From Melanopsichium pennsylvanicum (Eukaryota; Basidiomycota; Ustilaginomycetes; Ustilaginales): a stretch of DNA of 64,000 nucleotides. The stretch spans positions 124,001 to 188,000 of the forward strand of contig OAPG01000003.1 of assembly GCA_900208305.1 (NCBI GenBank). Direction: 5' to 3'. The position numbers were made by a program, and so were the translations under genes. This document shows, piece by piece, positions 61,289 to 64,000 of this stretch (position 1 is its first letter; each line of letters opens with the position of its first letter). The notes beneath the pieces were generated by a model. It had not been told where the DNA came from and did no database searches. It worked only from the letters and a program-made list of their open reading frames with translations.

Positions 61289-63111
61289 CGGTCAATGAAC
61301 AGAAGTCAGACCCCGCGCTCAGAGCTATCGTCCAAAGCACCGAAGGGGGGCACACTCGCGTGGGATACGAGATCCAAGACGGAGTCCTAGTCTTTGTTGG
61401 CCCGCAACGCACCGATCGCCGCCTCTGCATACCAGGCTCCCTCTTCCCTACCGTTTTCGCCAAGGCTCATGATGAGTCCGGCCACTTTGGCATCGCCAAG
61501 TCTCTCCTTCGCCTCAGCAGCGTCCACCACCCGCGTCTAGCTTCGTCCTTGCAGGCATACATCGACAACTGTCCCACCTGCTTGAGGACCAAACTCGGCC
61601 GACGAACCGGAGAACTCAGCATAGAGAGGACAATGCTGGCAAGTGAGCCGTTCCACACGATCTCGGCGGACCTCCTCCTGGGCCTACCCACCTGTCGCGG
61701 CTATGACTCTGCTCTTGTGGTTGTCGACATCTTCTCCAAGCTCGTTTTGACAGCACCCTGTAGCGCGAGTATCACAGCCCCACAACTCTTCGACTTGCTG
61801 TCGGACCTGGTGCTGCGACGAGGGTGGAAGCCAAAAGTCATCGTGACCGACTCGGATCGGCGATTTGTTGGCACAGTCGGTCAAGCCTTTGCAAAAAGGA
61901 TCGGCGCGAAGCTACGCCCCTCAGCACCGTACCATCAACAAGCCAACCCCGTTGAGCGCCACATCCAAACGCTTCAGAGAGTGCTCCGCTCTTTGGCAGT
62001 TGACTCTGCTGACAACTGGGTTGACCTGCTTCCAGCAGCAGAGCTCGCGATCAACTCAACACCGTCGCTCGCCAAAGGACAGGCCCCATTTGACCTCGTC
62101 TACATCACTTGCAGTGATACTCCCCTTCTTCCGTTGCTGTCACAGCTAGAGCACGAAGACCGCGTGGCCATGGCAAGAGCTCGTCTAGACGCTGCCTGGC
62201 AAGTCGCGCTAAGACAAGCAGAGGAAGCTAAGGTTCGATACGACGCAAAGCTAGCCAACCTACCGACACTCAAGTTGGGCGATCGAGTCTTCATCAGGCT
62301 CAAGGACCGTCCAGTGCTGAGCGTCCAACGCCACTCAAAACTCGACCCAGTCAAGTTGGGGCCGTTTGCAGTCAAAAAGGTGCTGTCCAGACACCGTGTC
62401 AGGCTAGAGCTGCCACCCGACCTCTACAACGATGACCTATTTGATGCTTCACAGCTGGAGCTCGCTCCCGAACAACCCAACCCATTCAACCGTCTCCTCG
62501 ACGCCCCGGCAATCGAAGGCGCTGACGGCTCCCCCCGCTTTGAAGTCGAAGCCATTGTTGGCCAACGCCGCTTCCGCGGATATGTGCAGTACCGCGTCAA
62601 GTGGCGCGGCGACCCTCGCACTACTTGGGAGTTTGAGGAGGATCTTCTCGATGACGGGTGCCAAGGCGCAATCGACGACTGGCTCAGGCAGCAACAGCGC
62701 TCAGCAACGGCCGCCCTCGCTGTTGACAACGACACCTTGGAAGAGCAACCCGTCGCGTTCATCTCAACCATAACCTCGCCGGCAGATGCGAAGCTCGTCG
62801 GCATAGAGTTGGAGATCTCGGGCCTCGCCTGGGCCATCCATCGTCTGCAGCACTTCCTCGAAGGCGCTGTTAAGATCATCGTTGTGACGGATCACGCCCC
62901 GCTAGGCGCCGTTTTGCGCAGCCCTTCGCACAGCATGCGCCACTTCACCCCCCGCATAGAGAAACTGCGGGCTTACCTCATGCCTTTCCTCGACTCAATG
63001 GGGTTTGTACATAAAGCAGGCCGCCTGCACTCGAATGTAGACGCACTGTCTAGACTCCCCCCGACCGATGATTTGCAGAAGAATCCTCACGCAAGCGACC
63101 AGTCGTCTTAA
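61210..63111 (+). CDS. pol: E3 pol part B: integrase, chromodomain, displaced C-terminal RNase H
   Basis: Frame -1 relative to part A and overlapping its end by about 80 bp. The ATG at 61210 would give 633 aa, though the frame is open further upstream. Integrase zinc finger (HDESGHFG ... CPTCLRTK) and D,D-35-E core (SADLLLGLPT, TDSDRRFVGTVG, NPVERHIQTLQ) are followed by a chromodomain (FEVEAIVGQRRFRGYVQYRVKWRG). Unexpectedly, the rest of RNase H comes next (PVAFIS ... ELEISGLAWAIHRLQHFLEG ... VVTDHAPL ... HSNVDALSRLPP), carrying the remaining acidic residues. Whether the halves assemble into an enzyme is unknown. Confidence 0.88.
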   Translation: MPSCHHHNSYRGGDALRRGGDHDPTLTVNEQKSDPALRAIVQSTEGGHTRVGYEIQDGVLVFVGPQRTDRRLCIPGSLFPTVFAKAHDESGHFGIAKSLLRLSSVHHPRLASSLQAYIDNCPTCLRTKLGRRTGELSIERTMLASEPFHTISADLLLGLPTCRGYDSALVVVDIFSKLVLTAPCSASITAPQLFDLLSDLVLRRGWKPKVIVTDSDRRFVGTVGQAFAKRIGAKLRPSAPYHQQANPVERHIQTLQRVLRSLAVDSADNWVDLLPAAELAINSTPSLAKGQAPFDLVYITCSDTPLLPLLSQLEHEDRVAMARARLDAAWQVALRQAEEAKVRYDAKLANLPTLKLGDRVFIRLKDRPVLSVQRHSKLDPVKLGPFAVKKVLSRHRVRLELPPDLYNDDLFDASQLELAPEQPNPFNRLLDAPAIEGADGSPRFEVEAIVGQRRFRGYVQYRVKWRGDPRTTWEFEEDLLDDGCQGAIDDWLRQQQRSATAALAVDNDTLEEQPVAFISTITSPADAKLVGIELEISGLAWAIHRLQHFLEGAVKIIVVTDHAPLGAVLRSPSHSMRHFTPRIEKLRAYLMPFLDSMGFVHKAGRLHSNVDALSRLPPTDDLQKNPHASDQSS

Positions 63112-63449
63112 CATCAACCAAGCTTTCAGACTCTTGTCGAAGCTTCCCCGTATCGTTGTAACTTAGCTGCAGCCTCAGCGTAGCGTCAACGTCGATCATC
63201 AGACTGAGGTTGCCTACGTCGACGCCGTCACTCTAGTCACCGATGTCGTCACTCCTTTCCCTCCGTCCCTGTGCATCATCGTCCTCTTCCTCTTTCCCTG
63301 TCTCCTCCTCGCTCTCGTCTGCATCATCGCATCAGCACACATACCCCTTTCTCTTGCATCTCTGTTCACGGTCTCCATACTTTCATCGTCGTGTCTTGTC
63401 ATAGGATTGCATTGTTGTAATTACTTTCAGACCGTCCTCCTTCTCTTTC
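63112..63449. other. E3 3' untranslated region
   Basis: Pyrimidine-rich, no ORF; lies between the pol stop and the polypurine tract. Confidence 0.7.
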
Positions 63450-63461
63450 GAGAGGGGGGGA
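63450..63461 (+). promoter_or_regulatory. E3 polypurine tract
   Basis: GAGAGGGGGGGA directly before the 3' LTR, the expected plus-strand primer. Confidence 0.85.
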
Positions 63462-63602
63462 TGTAGCGCGTTGCGCTTATTCTGGCCTCTCGGCCGGGAT
63501 AGGTGCGACCACGGCAAGACATCCTCTCGTCGTCGTCGTCATTGTCTCTTCCTGGAATGCATTCACTTGCTCACTCACTTTCCTGACTGTGAAGTCAGCA
63601 CA
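63462..63602 (+). repeat. E3 3' LTR
   Basis: 141 bp, matching 40979-41119 with two differences, followed by the duplication AATGT. Confidence 0.93.
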
Positions 63603-63607
63603 AATGT

Positions 63608-63798
63608 TAGGTTGCCGACGGTCGTATTCTGCGTACGGGGGGGCCAACCGCGGTTGGGCGGTAGGAGGGTTGTGTCAGGCCGACCGCTCCGCTGCGAGGG
63701 GTACGGAGAGAGTCGGTCGGGGCCCAATCACGACGATCGCTCAATCGGGAGGAGGGCCGAGCACCCCCTCTTTGGACTCCGGTTGGTAGGCACTAACA
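63608..63798 (-). repeat. Right part of the solo E2-family LTR split by E3
   Basis: Continuation of 40738-40978 after E3 and its duplication, ending GGCACTAACA and followed by the outer duplication GTATA. Confidence 0.93.
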
Positions 63799-63916
63799 GT
63801 ATAGCAATCAACTTGGCATACCACCATCATATCAGCATTATAATGGCAATATGCACTCCTGGCAGCATCAGAGCACCTGCACCTGCACCTATTGTGTTCC
63901 ACCATGGTGGAACATG

Positions 63917-64000
63917 TGTTAGTGCCTACCAACCAGAGTCCAAAGAGGGGGTGCTCGGCCCCCCTCCCGATTGAGCAATCGTCGTGATCGGGCCCCGACC
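63917..64000 (+). repeat. Start of another E2-family LTR, cut by the window edge
   Basis: TGTTAGTGCCTACCAACC start, collinear with the first 84 bp of the E2 LTR. Whether it is a solo LTR or the beginning of another full element cannot be seen. Confidence 0.9.

Larger units (their letters stand above)
40979..63602 (+). mobile_element. Ty3/gypsy chromovirus E3 (host of E1 and E2)
   Basis: Bounded by 141-bp LTRs (40979-41119, 63462-63602) and the 5-bp duplication AATGT (40974-40978, 63603-63607). Subtracting nested E1 and E2 with their duplications leaves about 6,887 bp. Just inside the left LTR is TGGTGACAAGAG, a probable primer-binding site. Just before the right LTR is a polypurine tract. 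It encodes gag (split by E2), a protease/RT frame and an integrase/chromodomain frame. The LTRs differ at 2 of 141 positions, making it the oldest of the three full elements. Its RNase H domain is divided between the two pol frames. Confidence 0.92.

Overview
The window looks like nuclear DNA of a basidiomycete, most like a smut fungus (Ustilaginales). The genes are long and almost intron-free. They include fungal-type Zn2Cys6 and MFS families, an intron-bearing tRNA-Cys and chromodomain-type Ty3/gypsy retrotransposons. The species cannot be named from the sequence alone.

Positions 1-37,200 are mainly host genes. In order they are: an SHPRH/Irc20-like SNF2-RING helicase (cut by the left edge); a large protein of unknown function with a conserved C-terminal domain; a DHA1 drug/polyamine-type MFS transporter; an F-box/leucine-rich-repeat protein; a TAP-like membrane-anchored alpha/beta hydrolase; a Zn2Cys6 transcription factor whose 98-nt intron splits the zinc cluster; a Vba/Fnx1-like MFS transporter divergent from a ferroportin-family metal exporter; a peroxisomal acyl-CoA oxidase; an AIF/FSP1-like FAD oxidoreductase; an Sgf11-like SAGA deubiquitinase-module subunit; and a small secreted or GPI-anchored protein. 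LTR remnants lie at about 9.0-9.7 kb and 33.2-34.0 kb. An intron-containing tRNA-Cys(GCA) at 38.4 kb is the last host gene.

Positions 38,984-64,000 are a nested retrotransposon cluster that can be resolved to the base. A solo LTR (TSD gtata; 40738-40978 plus 63608-63798) was split by element E3 (TSD aatgt, 141-bp LTRs). E3 was then invaded in its 5' leader by E1 (TSD acgat, 8,140 bp, 1,165-bp LTRs, minus strand) and inside gag by E2 (TSD gcgcg, 7,587 bp, 430-bp LTRs, plus strand). LTR differences (E3 2/141, E2 4/430, E1 5/1165) fit the order E3, then E2, then E1.

Three things stand out. First, E2 carries, antisense between pol and the 3' LTR, a four-exon gene with three clean GT-AG introns that encodes a cysteine-cluster protein. 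Second, E3 has its RNase H domain split in two, with integrase and chromodomain lying between the halves. Third, E1 and E2 share an in-phase GGGAAAC slippery heptamer at the gag/pol junction, followed in E2 by a perfect 12-bp hairpin.
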